Below are positions 51,820 to 61,827 of a stretch of 64,000 nt of DNA, piece after piece. The DNA comes from Streptomyces sp. S4.7. GTDB lineage: Bacteria > Actinomycetota > Actinomycetes > Streptomycetales > Streptomycetaceae. The stretch spans positions 4,278,001-4,342,000 of the forward strand of contig NZ_CP048397.1 of the NCBI RefSeq assembly GCF_010384365.1, in the 5' to 3' direction. The notes under the pieces are model-generated. The model was not told the DNA's origin. It saw only the letters and a list, made by a program, of their open reading frames with translations, and ran no database searches. The position numbers and the translations under genes were made by a program. How positions within the stretch are numbered: position 1 is the first letter of the stretch; each line of letters begins with the position of its first letter.

Positions 51820-52682
51820 CGGGCGCCCTCGACGGCGCGCGCCACGCGGACGGCGTCGGCCGTCGCCCGTACCTCGTGCACCCGGACCGCCCAGGCGCCC
51901 TCGTGGGCGGCGATGGCGGAGACCGCGGCGGTGGCGGCGTCCCGTTCGCGCGCGGGCGGCGGGGCGCCCTCGCCGGCCAGTACCCGGCCGAGGAACCGCT
52001 TGCGGGACGCGGCGACCAGCAGGGGCCGGCCCAGTGCCCGCAGGTCCGCCAGACGGGCCAGCAGGGCGAGATCGTGCTCGGCGCCCTTGGCGAAGCCGAG
52101 GCCGGGGTCGACGACCAGACGCTCGGGGGCGATGCCGCCGGCGACGACCGCCTCCATGCGCTCGCGGAGTTCGGCCACCACCTCGGCGACGACGTCCGTG
52201 TAGACGGCGCGGCTGTTCATGTCCTGGCTGAAGCCGCGCCAGTGCATGACGACGAACGGCACGCCCGCGGCGGCGACGGCGGGCACCATGGCCGGGTCCG
52301 CGAGGCCGCCGCTGACGTCGTTGACCAGGGCGGCGCCGGCGGCCACCGCCTGTTCGGCGACGGAGGCCCGCATGGTGTCCACGGACACGGTGACGCCCTC
52401 GGAGGCCAGACCCCGTACGACGGGTACGACGCGCCGCAGTTCCTCGTCCTCGTCCACCCGGGAGGCGCCGGGGCGGGTCGACTCGCCGCCCACGTCCACC
52501 AGGTCCGCGCCCTCGGTGACCAGATCGAGGCCGCGCTTGACGGCGGCGGTGGTGTCGAACCAGCGCCCGCCGTCGGAGAAGGAATCGGGCGTCACGTTGA
52601 CGACTCCCATGACCGCGCAGCGGTCCCACTCCGGCAGGCCGTCGACCGTGCCCCTTCCGCCCCGCGGGCGCAACGTACTCAT
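51816..52682 (-). CDS. folP: Dihydropteroate synthase
   Basis: This is 288 aa from ATG 52682. The barrel carries MGVVNVTPDSFSDGG, DVGGESTRPGA, VSVDTMRASVAEQA, LVNDVSGG, DPGLGFAKGAEHD and the C-terminal VRVHEV, all DHPS signatures. It joins pterin pyrophosphate to p-aminobenzoate and is the sulfonamide target. It is the first gene of the minus-strand folate operon. Confidence 0.94.
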   Translation of the reverse strand: MSTLRPRGGRGTVDGLPEWDRCAVMGVVNVTPDSFSDGGRWFDTTAAVKRGLDLVTEGADLVDVGGESTRPGASRVDEDEELRRVVPVVRGLASEGVTVSVDTMRASVAEQAVAAGAALVNDVSGGLADPAMVPAVAAAGVPFVVMHWRGFSQDMNSRAVYTDVVAEVVAELRERMEAVVAGGIAPERLVVDPGLGFAKGAEHDLALLARLADLRALGRPLLVAASRKRFLGRVLAGEGAPPPARERDAATAAVSAIAAHEGAWAVRVHEVRATADAVRVARAVEGAR

Positions 52683-52757
52683 ACGTCCCACCCTAGGCCC
52701 GTACGGGGGCGGGGACGCGCCCGCCGGGCGGGCGCGGCCTCTCCCGGGACGGCGCGG

Positions 52758-53930
52758 TCAGGAAGCGGCGATCTGCGCGACCGTCTCCAGTTCCACCTCG
52801 GTGCGCGCGATGGCGTGCGCGTCCGCGTCGATCGAGCGGCGCAGCGCCTCGTGCAGTCGGGCCGGGGTCAGGACGCCGAGGAAGCGGCCCGTCTCCTCCT
52901 TGTCGATGACGGCGATCCAGCCGGCGTCGTGCTGGAGCATCGTGGAGAACGCCTGCTTGAGTGAGGCGCCGACGGGCAGCCATGCCTCCATACGGCGGGC
53001 GTGCTCCCGCACGGTGCCGGACGAGGCGGTCTGCTCGGTGGAGATCCAGCCGTGCAGATTGTCCTCGGCGTCCAGGACGACCGCCCAGCGCGCGCCCTCC
53101 TTCGAAAGCTTCGCCGCCGCCGCCCGCAGCGGGTCGTCCAGATGCACGACGGGCGGCTGCTCCAGGTCGCCCTCCTCGATCGGCGTGACCGAGAGGCGCT
53201 TGAGGCCGCGGTCCGCGCCGACGAAGTCGGCGACGTACGGCGTGGCGGGCGTGCCCAGCACGGCGGCGGGGGCGTCGAACTGCTCGATGGTGCCCTGCCC
53301 GTAGACGGCGATCCGGTCACCGAGCCGGACCGCCTCCTCGATGTCGTGAGTGACGAAGAGCACGGTCTTGTTGACGGCGGCCTGGAGCTTCAGGAACTCG
53401 TTCTGGAGGTGCTCGCGTACGACGGGGTCGACCGCGCCGAAGGGCTCGTCCATCAGCAGGACGGGCGGGTCGGCGGCGAGCGCCCGTGCCACGCCCACAC
53501 GCTGGCGCTGTCCGCCGGAGAGCTGCTCGGGGTAGCGGTCGCCGTAGACGGACGGGTCGAGGCCGACGAGGTCGAGGAGTTCGGCAGCGCGCTCACGGCC
53601 CTTGCCGCGCTGCCAGCCCAGAAGATGGGGGACGGTCGCCGTGTTCTCCAGGATCGTCTTGTGGGGGAAGAGGCCGACCTGCTGGATCACGTAACCGATC
53701 CGGCGCCGGAGTTGAACGGGGTCGATGGTCGATATGTCGTCCTCGTCCATGAATATCCGACCTTCGGTCGGTTCGATCAACCGGTTGACCATCTTCATGG
53801 TGGTGGTCTTGCCGCAGCCGGACGGTCCGACGAGCGTGACCAGCTCGCCCGCTCCGACCTCCAGGCTGAGGTCGTCGACGGCCGTGGTGCCGTCCGGGTA
53901 CCGCTTGGTGACGTGCTCGAATCGGATCAT
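52758..53930 (-). CDS. Glycine betaine/choline-type ABC transporter ATPase with CBS domain (OpuCA type)
   Basis: This is 390 aa from ATG 53930 (GGGGAA upstream). Walker A is GPSGCGKTTTMKMVNR, the signature is LSGGQRQRVGVARAL, and Walker B is VLLMDEPFGAVDP. Residues ~255-380 hold a CBS pair that senses ionic strength in OpuA/OpuC relatives. It energises the import of osmoprotectants. The permease and binding-protein genes lie divergently across a 143-base promoter region. Confidence 0.9.
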   Translation of the reverse strand: MIRFEHVTKRYPDGTTAVDDLSLEVGAGELVTLVGPSGCGKTTTMKMVNRLIEPTEGRIFMDEDDISTIDPVQLRRRIGYVIQQVGLFPHKTILENTATVPHLLGWQRGKGRERAAELLDLVGLDPSVYGDRYPEQLSGGQRQRVGVARALAADPPVLLMDEPFGAVDPVVREHLQNEFLKLQAAVNKTVLFVTHDIEEAVRLGDRIAVYGQGTIEQFDAPAAVLGTPATPYVADFVGADRGLKRLSVTPIEEGDLEQPPVVHLDDPLRAAAAKLSKEGARWAVVLDAEDNLHGWISTEQTASSGTVREHARRMEAWLPVGASLKQAFSTMLQHDAGWIAVIDKEETGRFLGVLTPARLHEALRRSIDADAHAIARTEVELETVAQIAAS

Positions 53931-54073
53931 GGTTTCCCCATTGTGACGCGTCTTGTGTGAAGGCGATGTTGCTGGAATGTGGCGGCCTTCCGCGATTGTC
54001 GGTGGTCGGGGATAGGGTCGCCCAGACAAAGACACCAGACATACGTTCGGGGAGATAGGGGAGGCGGGGGTGG

Positions 54074-54811
54074 ATGAGCACTCAAAGCTGTCTGGCGGCG
54101 AACGAATGGATCTGCGGAGAGTATCTCCGCTCCCGTAGCCAGGAGTTGATCGATGCGACGGTCCAGCACATCGGGATCACCGTCGTCTCGGTCCTCATCG
54201 GGCTGCTCGTGGCCTTTCCACTCGCGCTGCTCGCACGCGGGAAACCGGCTTTCGCCGGTCCCGTACTCGGACTGACCACACTGCTCTACACGATCCCGTC
54301 GCTGGCGATGTTCTCGCTGCTCCTGCCGTTCTTCGGGCTGTCGACCGCGCTGGTGGTCACCGGCCTGGTGCTCTACTCCCTGACGATCCTCGTGAGGAAC
54401 ATCATGGCGGGCCTCGACTCCGTCCCCGCGGAAGCCAAGGAGGCCGCCCGCGGGATGGGGTACGGCTCCGGGCGGCTTCTCTGGGAGGTCGAGCTGCCGC
54501 TCGCCCTGCCCGCGCTGATGGCGGGGATCCGGATCGCGACGGTCTCCACGATCGCCCTGACGACCGTCGGTTCGATCGTGGGGCGCGGCGGCCTCGGCAA
54601 TCTCATCGAGGACGCGCTGCCCAGCCTGTTCAAGGCGCAGGTGCTCACCGCCTCCGTGCTCTGCGTGCTGCTGGCGGTCACCGCCGACCTGCTCCTCCTG
54701 GGACTCCAACGGCTGCTCACGCCCTGGACGCGCATACGTACGGGCAAGGGCCGCGCGCCGCGTCCGGCGCGCGCGGGGCGGACCGGCGGCCCGGTGAAGG
54801 TGGGGGGCTGA
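54074..54811 (+). CDS. Osmoprotectant ABC permease (OpuCB type)
   Basis: This is 245 aa with five or six membrane segments (VSVLIGLLVAFPLALLARGK first) and the permease EAA loop EAKEAARGMGYGSGRLLWEV, which docks the ATPase. The C-terminus is a basic tail. The second permease starts 3 bases after its stop, so the two form a heterodimer from one transcript. Confidence 0.9.
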   Translation: MSTQSCLAANEWICGEYLRSRSQELIDATVQHIGITVVSVLIGLLVAFPLALLARGKPAFAGPVLGLTTLLYTIPSLAMFSLLLPFFGLSTALVVTGLVLYSLTILVRNIMAGLDSVPAEAKEAARGMGYGSGRLLWEVELPLALPALMAGIRIATVSTIALTTVGSIVGRGGLGNLIEDALPSLFKAQVLTASVLCVLLAVTADLLLLGLQRLLTPWTRIRTGKGRAPRPARAGRTGGPVKVGG

Positions 54812-54814
54812 CCC

Positions 54815-55612
54815 ATGGGTGTCCTGGGTGACGCGTGGACCTGGTTGATCACCGGCTCCAACTGGTCCGGCGAGGGCGGGGCCCTGTCCCGGCTCGGCGA
54901 GCATGTGTACGTCAGCGGGGTCGCGCTCGCGCTCGCCTGTGCGATAGCCCTGCCGACGGCCTTCTACCTCGGCCACATCGGCAAGGGCGGCGCGCTCGCC
55001 GTCAACATCTCCAACGTGGGGCGGGCGATCCCGGTCTTCGCCGTGCTCGCGCTGTTCATGCTCTCCCCGCTGCGCAACGCCGGCTATGTGCCGACCATCG
55101 TCGCGCTCGTGCTCTTCGCCGTGCCGCCGCTGCTGACCAACGCCTACGTGGGTATGCGGGAGGTGGACCGCGCGGTGCTGGAAGCCGCACGGGGCATGGG
55201 AATGTCCGGGCGCCAGCTCTTCCTCCGGGTCGAGCTGCCCCTGGCGTACCCGATGGTGATGACCGGACTGCGGTCGGCGTCCGTGCAGGTGGTCGCCACG
55301 GCCACCATCGCCGCGATGGTGGGGCAGGGCGGCCTCGGGCGGATCATCACGGCCGGCTTCAACACGTACGACACCCCGCAGGTGGTCGCGGGCGCGCTCC
55401 TGGTGGCGCTGCTCGCGCTGCTGGTCGAGGGCGTGCTCGTGGCGGTGGACCGGGTGCTCGACCCGTCTCCTTCCGCCGCCGTCTCCCGGGCACGGCCGCC
55501 CGGCACACACGACGGCGCTCCGAACGGCGTTCCGAGCGACGCCCTCAGTCCCGGCGACTCGCTCCCGACGGGTGACTCGCTTCCGCGAGACCGGGTGACG
55601 AAGACCGTGTGA
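54815..55612 (+). CDS. Osmoprotectant ABC permease (OpuCD type)
   Basis: A 265-aa protein with the same fold as its neighbour: VALALACAIALPTAFYLGHI first, and the EAA loop LEAARGMGMSGRQLFLRVEL. The last ~45 residues are hydrophilic with a Gly/Asp/Ser repeat-like end. It pairs with the upstream permease. Confidence 0.9.
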   Translation: MGVLGDAWTWLITGSNWSGEGGALSRLGEHVYVSGVALALACAIALPTAFYLGHIGKGGALAVNISNVGRAIPVFAVLALFMLSPLRNAGYVPTIVALVLFAVPPLLTNAYVGMREVDRAVLEAARGMGMSGRQLFLRVELPLAYPMVMTGLRSASVQVVATATIAAMVGQGGLGRIITAGFNTYDTPQVVAGALLVALLALLVEGVLVAVDRVLDPSPSAAVSRARPPGTHDGAPNGVPSDALSPGDSLPTGDSLPRDRVTKTV

Positions 55613-55701
55613 CGAAGACCCGAGTGACCCGAGTGACACGACGACCGTGTGACGACCGACTTTCTCGGCCTCCCTATGGCCTCTACGGATGGTGAACTTT
55701 C

Positions 55702-56676
55702 ATGAGCAAGATCTCGCGCATGGCGGGTGCGGTACTCGGCGCTGTCGTCCTCACCGGCTCGCTCGCCGCGTGCGGCGGCGACAGCCTGGAGTCGGACGGC
55801 GGCTCCGACAAGGGCTCGGGCTCCGACAAGAAGGGCTCCCTCGTCGTCGGCGCGGCGGCCTTCACCGAGTCCAAGGTGCTCGCCGAGCTCTACGCGCAGA
55901 TCCTCGGTGACGGCGGATACGACACCTCCGTCACCACGGTGAAGAACCGCGAGCTGTACGAGCCCTCCCTGGAGAAGGGTGAGATCGACGTCGTCCCGGA
56001 GTACGCGGCGACGCTCACCGAATTCCTCAACGCCAAGGTGAACGGCGCGGACGAGGCGTTGAAGACCCCGCTCGCCTCCAGCGACACGGCCGCCACGGTC
56101 GCCGCCCTGGAGAAGCTGGCCGAGCCGCGCGGGCTGAAGGTGCTGCCCGCCGGCAAGGCGGTCGACCAGAACGCCTTCGCCGTCACCAAGGAATACGCGG
56201 AGAAGAACAACCTCAAGACCCTTTCCGATCTGGGTGCCTCGAAGCTCAAGGTGAAGATCGCCGCGGGCGACGAGTGCGAGGTACGGCCGTTCTGCGCGCC
56301 CGGTCTGAAGAAGACGTACGGGATCGATGTCGTCGGTATCGACCCGCAGGGTGTCGGCACGCCGCAGGCCAAGCAGGCGGTGAAGGACGGCAAGGACCAG
56401 CTGGTGCTCAGCACCACCACCGACGGCACGCTCGACAGCTTCGGTCTGGTGGTCCTGGAGGACGACAAGAAGCTCCAGAACGCGGACAACGTACTTCCGG
56501 TCGTCAATGCCAAGGACGCCGGTTCCCAGGAGATAGCGGACCTTCTCGGCAAACTCGGCGACGCCCTCACGACAGAGGATCTCGCGAAGCTCAACCTGAA
56601 GGTCGACGCGGAACGCGCGAAGCCCGCGGATGTCGCCAAGGAGTATCTGGAGTCGAAAGGTCTGATCGGCAAGTAG
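55702..56676 (+). CDS. Osmoprotectant-binding lipoprotein (OpuCC type)
   Basis: A 324-aa protein. The lipobox LAAC puts a lipid on Cys24. A Ser/Gly/Asp/Lys linker is followed by a type-II periplasmic-binding fold (LVVGAAAFTESKVLAELYAQ, VVPEYAATLTEFLNAK, DPQGVGTPQAKQAVKDGKDQ). It catches glycine betaine, carnitine or choline-like solutes and hands them to the permeases. The gene ends the operon. Confidence 0.9.
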   Translation: MSKISRMAGAVLGAVVLTGSLAACGGDSLESDGGSDKGSGSDKKGSLVVGAAAFTESKVLAELYAQILGDGGYDTSVTTVKNRELYEPSLEKGEIDVVPEYAATLTEFLNAKVNGADEALKTPLASSDTAATVAALEKLAEPRGLKVLPAGKAVDQNAFAVTKEYAEKNNLKTLSDLGASKLKVKIAAGDECEVRPFCAPGLKKTYGIDVVGIDPQGVGTPQAKQAVKDGKDQLVLSTTTDGTLDSFGLVVLEDDKKLQNADNVLPVVNAKDAGSQEIADLLGKLGDALTTEDLAKLNLKVDAERAKPADVAKEYLESKGLIGK

Positions 56677-56783
56677 CCGCCGGGCGCCGGGAAGTAGAGG
56701 AACGGGAGCGGAGTCGGCAACGGACGGGGAAAGATTGTCCGGCCGACCCCCATTCCGCGTCCACGCGCGGTAAATTTCGGGCC

Positions 56784-57980
56784 ATGCCACGTGGACGCCA
56801 TCGCCATTCCCCGCCCCTCCACAGGATTCTGCCGCCGTCGGCCGTGGCGGGGGCCGCGGCTCTGTGCGCCGCGGGTGCCTGGCTCCTCGCGGAACCCGTG
56901 GCGCTCCGTGGTCTGGTGGCCGTCACCGCGGCCGCCGCCGCCACCGGCGCGTACCTGATGCGCAGTTGGGACTCGGCGGCGGGCAGGCGTGTCGCGGAGC
57001 TGTTGCGCGCGCGGGCGAGCGAGGAGTGGAAGACCGAGGAGCGAATAGCCGAACTCGAAGCCGATATCGACGAATCGCGCGAGATTCGCACCAGGCTGGA
57101 GACCAAGCTGCGCGCCAAGCGGGTCGAACTCGCGAAGCTGCGCGGTGAGCACGCCGCGCTCCTGCGGCGGTACGCCACGGCGGAGACGGCGCGGGCCAGC
57201 GCGCTGGAGGGCCGGCGGCAGCTCGCGATCGAGGCGGCCCAGGAGCCCAAGGCCCTTCCCCCCGCGGGCAGTACGCCCACCGCGTCGGTGTACTTCCGGG
57301 CCGCCAAGGCCCTGGACGATCTGACGCGCAACGGCATCACGCAGCACACCAGGCGGATCCTCGAAGACGCCCGCCGGCGGCAGCTCGCCGAACGCGCGGC
57401 CCGCGAGGCCGACGCGGAGGCGGAGCGGGCGAAGCAGGCCGCGAAGGCGGCGAAGAAGGCACGCGCCGAGCGGGCGGAACGGGAGCGGGCCGAGCGGGAG
57501 AAGGCGGCCGAGGAGCGGCGCGCGGCGGAAGCGGCGACGGCCGCCGAGCAGCACACCCGCCCGTCGTCCGCGCTGCCGCTGAAGGCCCGGCCGACGTCGT
57601 CCCTGCCCGCCACCCGCCCCCATCCGGGCGCCTCGGCGATCGTCCCGTACAGCAGGCGGCACCGGCTCCAGCGCGGCCCCGAGGGAGGGTTCGACTTCTT
57701 CGGTACGCAGAAGGGCGGCCCGGCGGCGATCGAACCGTCCGCCGACGCGACGGAGGACGGATCCCCCGACCGGGCGGCCGTGGACACCGGGGCCGGACGG
57801 CCGGAGCAGGCGCAGTTGGAGCGTGCGCAGCGCGAGGACCTGGCCGATGTGGCCGGCGAGGAGGCGTTGGCCCAGCGCGGGTCCGACGAACGGGCGGTGG
57901 GTCAGGTCATCGACCTGACCGAGCACGACGAGACCGAGCCGCTGCCGCTGGGCCAGCTGCGCAGCGCGATCGGCTCCTAG
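56784..57980 (+). CDS. Membrane-anchored coiled-coil protein of unknown function
   Basis: A 398-aa protein. Two membrane segments (AVAGAAALCAAGAWLLAEPV, LVAVTAAAAATGAYLM) lie at residues ~19-60. A coiled coil covers ~68-140 (EERIAELEADIDESREIRTR). A second highly charged Ala/Arg/Glu helix follows at ~195-260. The rest is disordered, with an acidic end. The TAG stop coincides with the CTAG target duplication of MITE 2. I recognise it only as a type seen in Streptomyces, without function. Confidence 0.75.
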   Translation: MPRGRHRHSPPLHRILPPSAVAGAAALCAAGAWLLAEPVALRGLVAVTAAAAATGAYLMRSWDSAAGRRVAELLRARASEEWKTEERIAELEADIDESREIRTRLETKLRAKRVELAKLRGEHAALLRRYATAETARASALEGRRQLAIEAAQEPKALPPAGSTPTASVYFRAAKALDDLTRNGITQHTRRILEDARRRQLAERAAREADAEAERAKQAAKAAKKARAERAERERAEREKAAEERRAAEAATAAEQHTRPSSALPLKARPTSSLPATRPHPGASAIVPYSRRHRLQRGPEGGFDFFGTQKGGPAAIEPSADATEDGSPDRAAVDTGAGRPEQAQLERAQREDLADVAGEEALAQRGSDERAVGQVIDLTEHDETEPLPLGQLRSAIGS

Positions 57981-58156
57981 GTCCTGTCTTCACACTGGCG
58001 TCTGGCTCACGACGCCCGGCACGCCCGCCCGCCGCGTTGTCGGACCGCCCGAGTACGCCCGGTACGGATGCGATCCTCCGTCCTGCGATCGCACGCACCG
58101 GACGCCGTGAGCCCCGCCCTGCGGGCGGACGACGCCAGTTCGAAGACAGGACCCAG
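57977..58156. mobile_element. MITE-like element 2, related to element 1
   Basis: The body is 57981-58152 (172 bp). Its ends are GTCCTGTCTTCACACTGGCG and, inverted, GTCCTGTCTTCGAACTGGCG. Flanks are CTAG (57977-57980) and CCAG (58153-58156), a duplication with one change. The core GCCGCGTTGTCGGA and CGATCCTCCG match element 1. There is no coding capacity. Confidence 0.75.
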
Positions 58157-58249
58157 GACGCGTCCGGGCAGTAGCGCCCTCCGCCCGCGGCGAGGGCCGG
58201 GCGGGACTTCGCGGACACGCCCTGGACCTGGACGGCCGCCGGGTCGGTC

Positions 58250-59401
58250 CTACTTGTCGATGTCGCCCACGACGAAGAAGAGCGAGCCGAGGATCGCCAC
58301 CATGTCGGCCACCAGGGTGCCCGGCAGCAGTTCGGTGAGGGCCTGGATGTTGTTGAAGGACGCCGAGCGCAGCTTCAGCCGGTACGGCGTCTTCTCGCCC
58401 TTCGACACCAGGTAGTAGCCGTTGATGCCGAGCGGGTTCTCGGTCCACGCGTACGTGTGTCCCTCCGGCGCCTTGAGGACCTTGGGCAGCCGCTGGTTGA
58501 TCGGACCGGGCTCCAGGTCGGCGATGCGGTCCAGGCACGCGTCCGCGAGGTCCAGCGAGTTGTGGGTCTGTCCCAGCAGGCACTCGAAGCGGGCCAGGCA
58601 GTCGCCGTCCTCACGGGTCACGACCCTGAGCGTGTCCTGGAGTTCGCCGTAGGCGAGATACGGCTCGTCGCGGCGCAGATCGAAGTCGACGCCCGAGGCC
58701 CGCGCGATCGGTCCCGAGACCCCGTACGCGTGCACGGCCCGCGCCGAGAGGACGCCCACACCACGGGTGCGGCCCCGGAAGATCTCGTTGCCGAGGACCA
58801 GCCTGTCGTACACGTCCATCCGCGAACGGACCTCGGAGACCGCGTGCCTGGCACGGTCCAGCCAGCCCGCGGGCAGGTCCTCCTTGAGTCCGCCGACCCG
58901 GTTGAACATGAAGTGCATCCGGCCGCCGGAGATCTCCTCCATGACGGCCTGGAGCTCCTCGCGTTCCCGGAAGGCGTGGAACACCGGGGTGATCCCGCCC
59001 AGTTCGAGGGGGTAGGAGCCGAGGAACATCAGATGGTTGAGCATCCGGTTCAGCTCGGCGAGCAGGGTCCGGGTCCAGACGGCGCGCTGCGGCACCTCCA
59101 TACCGAGCATGCGCTCGACGGCCATCACCACACCCAGCTCGTTGGAGAACGCCGACAGCCAGTCGTGGCGGTTGGCGAGCATCACGATCTGGCGGTAGTC
59201 GCGCGCCTCGAACAGCTTCTCGGCGCCGCGGTGCATATAGCCGATGACCGGCTCGGCGTGCTGGATCACCTCGCCGTCGAGTACCAGTCGCAGCCGGAGC
59301 ACACCGTGTGTGGAGGGGTGCTGGGGCCCGATGTTGAGCACCATGTCCGTGCTCTCGGCCGCGCCGCCGATGCCGACCGTCGTGCGGGTGGTCTCCGTCA
59401 T
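58250..59401 (-). CDS. Orphan NuoD-like NADH-quinone oxidoreductase 49-kDa subunit
   Basis: A 383-aa protein that matches complex I subunit D/NDUFS2 along its length: [15 protein letters not shown] at 23-37, [16 protein letters not shown] from 54, the [14 protein letters not shown] region, and C-terminal [20 protein letters not shown]. No other nuo gene is near, so it is a paralogue outside the main operon. It is translationally coupled (ATGA) to a MidA/NDUFAF7-like methyltransferase. In mitochondria NDUFAF7 methylates an Arg of NDUFS2; the HRG motif is kept here (Arg58). Whether it enters complex I or another hydrogenase-like complex is open. Confidence 0.88.
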   Translation of the reverse strand: MTETTRTTVGIGGAAESTDMVLNIGPQHPSTHGVLRLRLVLDGEVIQHAEPVIGYMHRGAEKLFEARDYRQIVMLANRHDWLSAFSNELGVVMAVERMLGMEVPQRAVWTRTLLAELNRMLNHLMFLGSYPLELGGITPVFHAFREREELQAVMEEISGGRMHFMFNRVGGLKEDLPAGWLDRARHAVSEVRSRMDVYDRLVLGNEIFRGRTRGVGVLSARAVHAYGVSGPIARASGVDFDLRRDEPYLAYGELQDTLRVVTREDGDCLARFECLLGQTHNSLDLADACLDRIADLEPGPINQRLPKVLKAPEGHTYAWTENPLGINGYYLVSKGEKTPYRLKLRSASFNNIQALTELLPGTLVADMVAILGSLFFVVGDIDK

Positions 59402-60459
59402 GGGGCCCAGTCTCTCAGAGCGGTCCCGACGGGGGTCATCAGCCAGCCGAAGTCGCCGAGACCGCCGCGGGCGGTCAGTTCGGCGGCCTGGCCGGCGGTG
59501 GCGAGCGCGCCCACGTAGGAGGCGGGGTCGGTCGCGGCGAGGGAGAGCGGCGGGCGCGCCCCGCTGACACCGAGGCGGTGCAGGGCCTCGCGCTGGCTCA
59601 GTACGAAGGCCGCCGAACCGCCCCGGGCGCCCGCGCCGCCCCTGGCGTCCGCCGCGACCGCCGCCTTGCAGGCGTCCAGCGCGACATGCGCGGTGATGTC
59701 GCAGCTCCCGTCCGGCACCGGGCGCACCTCGCGGCCGTCCCGGAAGCCGGTCAGCGTCCCGAACAGCGGCCGGTCGCCCCGTACATGGGCGTAGTCGACG
59801 GCCACCGCCAGCCCTCGGTCCAGGGTCGCCACGGCGGCGGCCCACGCCTCGTCACGGGTGCGCCCGATCTCCGCCCGCGCCCCCGGTTCGGCCGTCGGCC
59901 ACCAGCGCGCCAGCCAGTCGGCGTCCGCGCCGTCGACCGGGGCGCCGGGCCGCTCCGTACCGTCGGGGCCGACCAGGACGTACCGCACCGTCCCGTCGGG
60001 TCCGGTCTCGGCGACGTCCACCGGCACGTTGTCCAGCCACTCGTTGGCGAACAGCAGCCCGCGCACCCCGGCCGGCGGCCGGTCGGTCCACTCCACGCGC
60101 GCGTCCGGCCCCGGCGGGCGGGCGGCCCGTTCGACGGCGTACGGGGTGACGGCCAGCCCGTCCGGTACGGCGGCCAGGACCCCCGTCAGCAGCTCCCCGC
60201 GCCCCGCGCCGACGTCGACCAGCGCGATCTCGTCGGTGTCCAGCGCCTCCGCCGTCGCCACCAGCAGGCGCGCGACGGCCGAAGCGAACAGCGGGGAGGC
60301 GTGCACGGAGGTACGGAAGTGCCCGGCGGGTCCCTCAGGGCGCCGGTAGAAGCCCTCCGGGCCGTACAGCGCGCTCTCCATGGCCGCGGCCCACCCACGG
60401 GGCTCCGGGCCCCACGGAGCCCCGTGAGTCCCCTCGCGCTTACACGTCTCATCCGTCAC
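59398..60459 (-). CDS. SAM-dependent methyltransferase, MidA/NDUFAF7 family
   Basis: This is 353 aa from GTG 60459 (GGTGGAG about 10 bases upstream). The N-terminus [12 protein letters not shown] and [20 protein letters not shown], the SAM loop [43 protein letters not shown] and [11 protein letters not shown] all fit PF02636. The mitochondrial member, NDUFAF7, symmetrically dimethylates an arginine in the NDUFS2 subunit of complex I. Here the gene overlaps a NuoD (NDUFS2-like) gene, which makes that subunit the obvious candidate substrate. Confidence 0.88.
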   Translation of the reverse strand: MTDETCKREGTHGAPWGPEPRGWAAAMESALYGPEGFYRRPEGPAGHFRTSVHASPLFASAVARLLVATAEALDTDEIALVDVGAGRGELLTGVLAAVPDGLAVTPYAVERAARPPGPDARVEWTDRPPAGVRGLLFANEWLDNVPVDVAETGPDGTVRYVLVGPDGTERPGAPVDGADADWLARWWPTAEPGARAEIGRTRDEAWAAAVATLDRGLAVAVDYAHVRGDRPLFGTLTGFRDGREVRPVPDGSCDITAHVALDACKAAVAADARGGAGARGGSAAFVLSQREALHRLGVSGARPPLSLAATDPASYVGALATAGQAAELTARGGLGDFGWLMTPVGTALRDWAP

Positions 60460-60555
60460 GGGCCCAAGTCTCCACCTTGGGGAGTACGCGCCGACCGACC
60501 GGATCGGCCCTCCGGTTGACCCTTCTACCTTTCCCGCTTCCCTACGCTGGGTTAC

Positions 60556-61758
60556 GTGCAGCGTCTCTATGATTTTCTCCGCAGGCACCCGACGGGCGTC
60601 GACAGCTTCTGGGCTGTGGTGCTCTTCGGGTTCTCCGTGCTGTGGGTGGGGGTGGAGAGCAACACCGGCGCCGAGCGGATGCTCGTGGCCCTCGTCGTCG
60701 TCCTTCTGCTGTCGCTGACCGTCGCGCTGCGCCGACGTGCCCCGGACAAGATGCTGCTGCTCATCGCCGTCCTGGGCGTGGTCCAGCTGCTGGCCGATAT
60801 CAGCGTCAATCCGGCGGACTTCGCCATGCTGGCGCTGATCTACACGGTCGCCGCCCGAGGCGGCCCCCGCTGGGCCACCCGGCTGGGGCTGATCGGCGGG
60901 GTGGCCGCGGCGCCGCTGGCATCACTGCGCTGGCCTTCCACCGAGGCCAGCTTCAGCGGGCAGGTCTTCCTGACCGTCGTGCTGACCGTGCCCTTCGTGC
61001 TCGCCTGGGTGCTCGGCGACTCCATCCGTACTCGTCGCGCCTACTTCGCCGAGCTGGAGGAGCGCGCCACCCGGCTGGAGAAGGAGCGCGAGGCGCAGGC
61101 CAAGGTGGCCGTCGCGGCCGAGCGCGCGCGGATCGCCCGGGAGCTGCACGACGTCGTCGCGCACAACGTCTCCGTGATGGTCGTCCAGGCCGACGGCGCC
61201 GCCTATGTCCTGGACAGCGCCCCCGAGCAGGCCAGACAGGCCCTGGAGACCATCTCGGGCACCGGACGGCAGGCGCTGGCGGAGATGCGCCGGCTGCTCG
61301 GTGTGCTGCGGACCGGGGATGTGAAGGAGAGCGGCGAGTACGTGCCGCAGCCCGACGTCCGGCAGATAGAGGATCTGGTCGAACAGGTGCGGTCGGCGGG
61401 GCTCACCGTGGACTTCAAGGTCGAGGGCACCCCCCGGTCGCTGCCGAGCGGGGTGGAGCTCACCGCGTACCGGATCGTGCAGGAGGCCCTGACGAACAGC
61501 CGTAAGCACGGCGGACCCGATGTGCGAGCCAGCGTGCGTCTGGTCTACTTCGACGACGGGCTCGGACTTCTGGTCGAGGACGACGGGCGCGGCGCGGGCC
61601 ACGAGATGTACGTGGACGGCGGCGCGGACGGCCGGGGGCACGGTCTCATCGGGATGCGCGAGCGCGTCGGCATGGTCGGCGGCACGCTCGACGCGGGGCC
61701 CCGCCCGGGGGGCGGCTTCCGCATCAGCGCGCTCCTTCCACTGAAGCCCGCGCACTGA
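60556..61758 (+). CDS. Sensor histidine kinase (NarL-type partner, HisKA_3)
   Basis: A 400-aa protein. Five or six membrane segments fill residues ~15-155. A short coiled coil leads to the phosphorylation helix [17 protein letters not shown] (His198). The HATPase region has [15 protein letters not shown] (N box) and EDDGRGAG and [15 protein letters not shown] (G boxes). The ligand is unknown; the absence of an extracytoplasmic domain suggests sensing within the membrane. Its response regulator follows after 69 bases. Confidence 0.92.
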   Translation: MQRLYDFLRRHPTGVDSFWAVVLFGFSVLWVGVESNTGAERMLVALVVVLLLSLTVALRRRAPDKMLLLIAVLGVVQLLADISVNPADFAMLALIYTVAARGGPRWATRLGLIGGVAAAPLASLRWPSTEASFSGQVFLTVVLTVPFVLAWVLGDSIRTRRAYFAELEERATRLEKEREAQAKVAVAAERARIARELHDVVAHNVSVMVVQADGAAYVLDSAPEQARQALETISGTGRQALAEMRRLLGVLRTGDVKESGEYVPQPDVRQIEDLVEQVRSAGLTVDFKVEGTPRSLPSGVELTAYRIVQEALTNSRKHGGPDVRASVRLVYFDDGLGLLVEDDGRGAGHEMYVDGGADGRGHGLIGMRERVGMVGGTLDAGPRPGGGFRISALLPLKPAH

Positions 61759-61827
61759 GCGTCCACCGGCACCACCTCCGCCCTCTTCCCCACCGACCGC
61801 TGGACCCAACGGACAAGGAACCCGCCG

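Noticed and set aside
55144-57926. Long minus-strand ORFs opposite the betaine operon (548 and 678 codons)
   Set aside because: They are GC-skew shadows antisense to well-identified permease, binding-protein and coiled-coil genes, with no family features.
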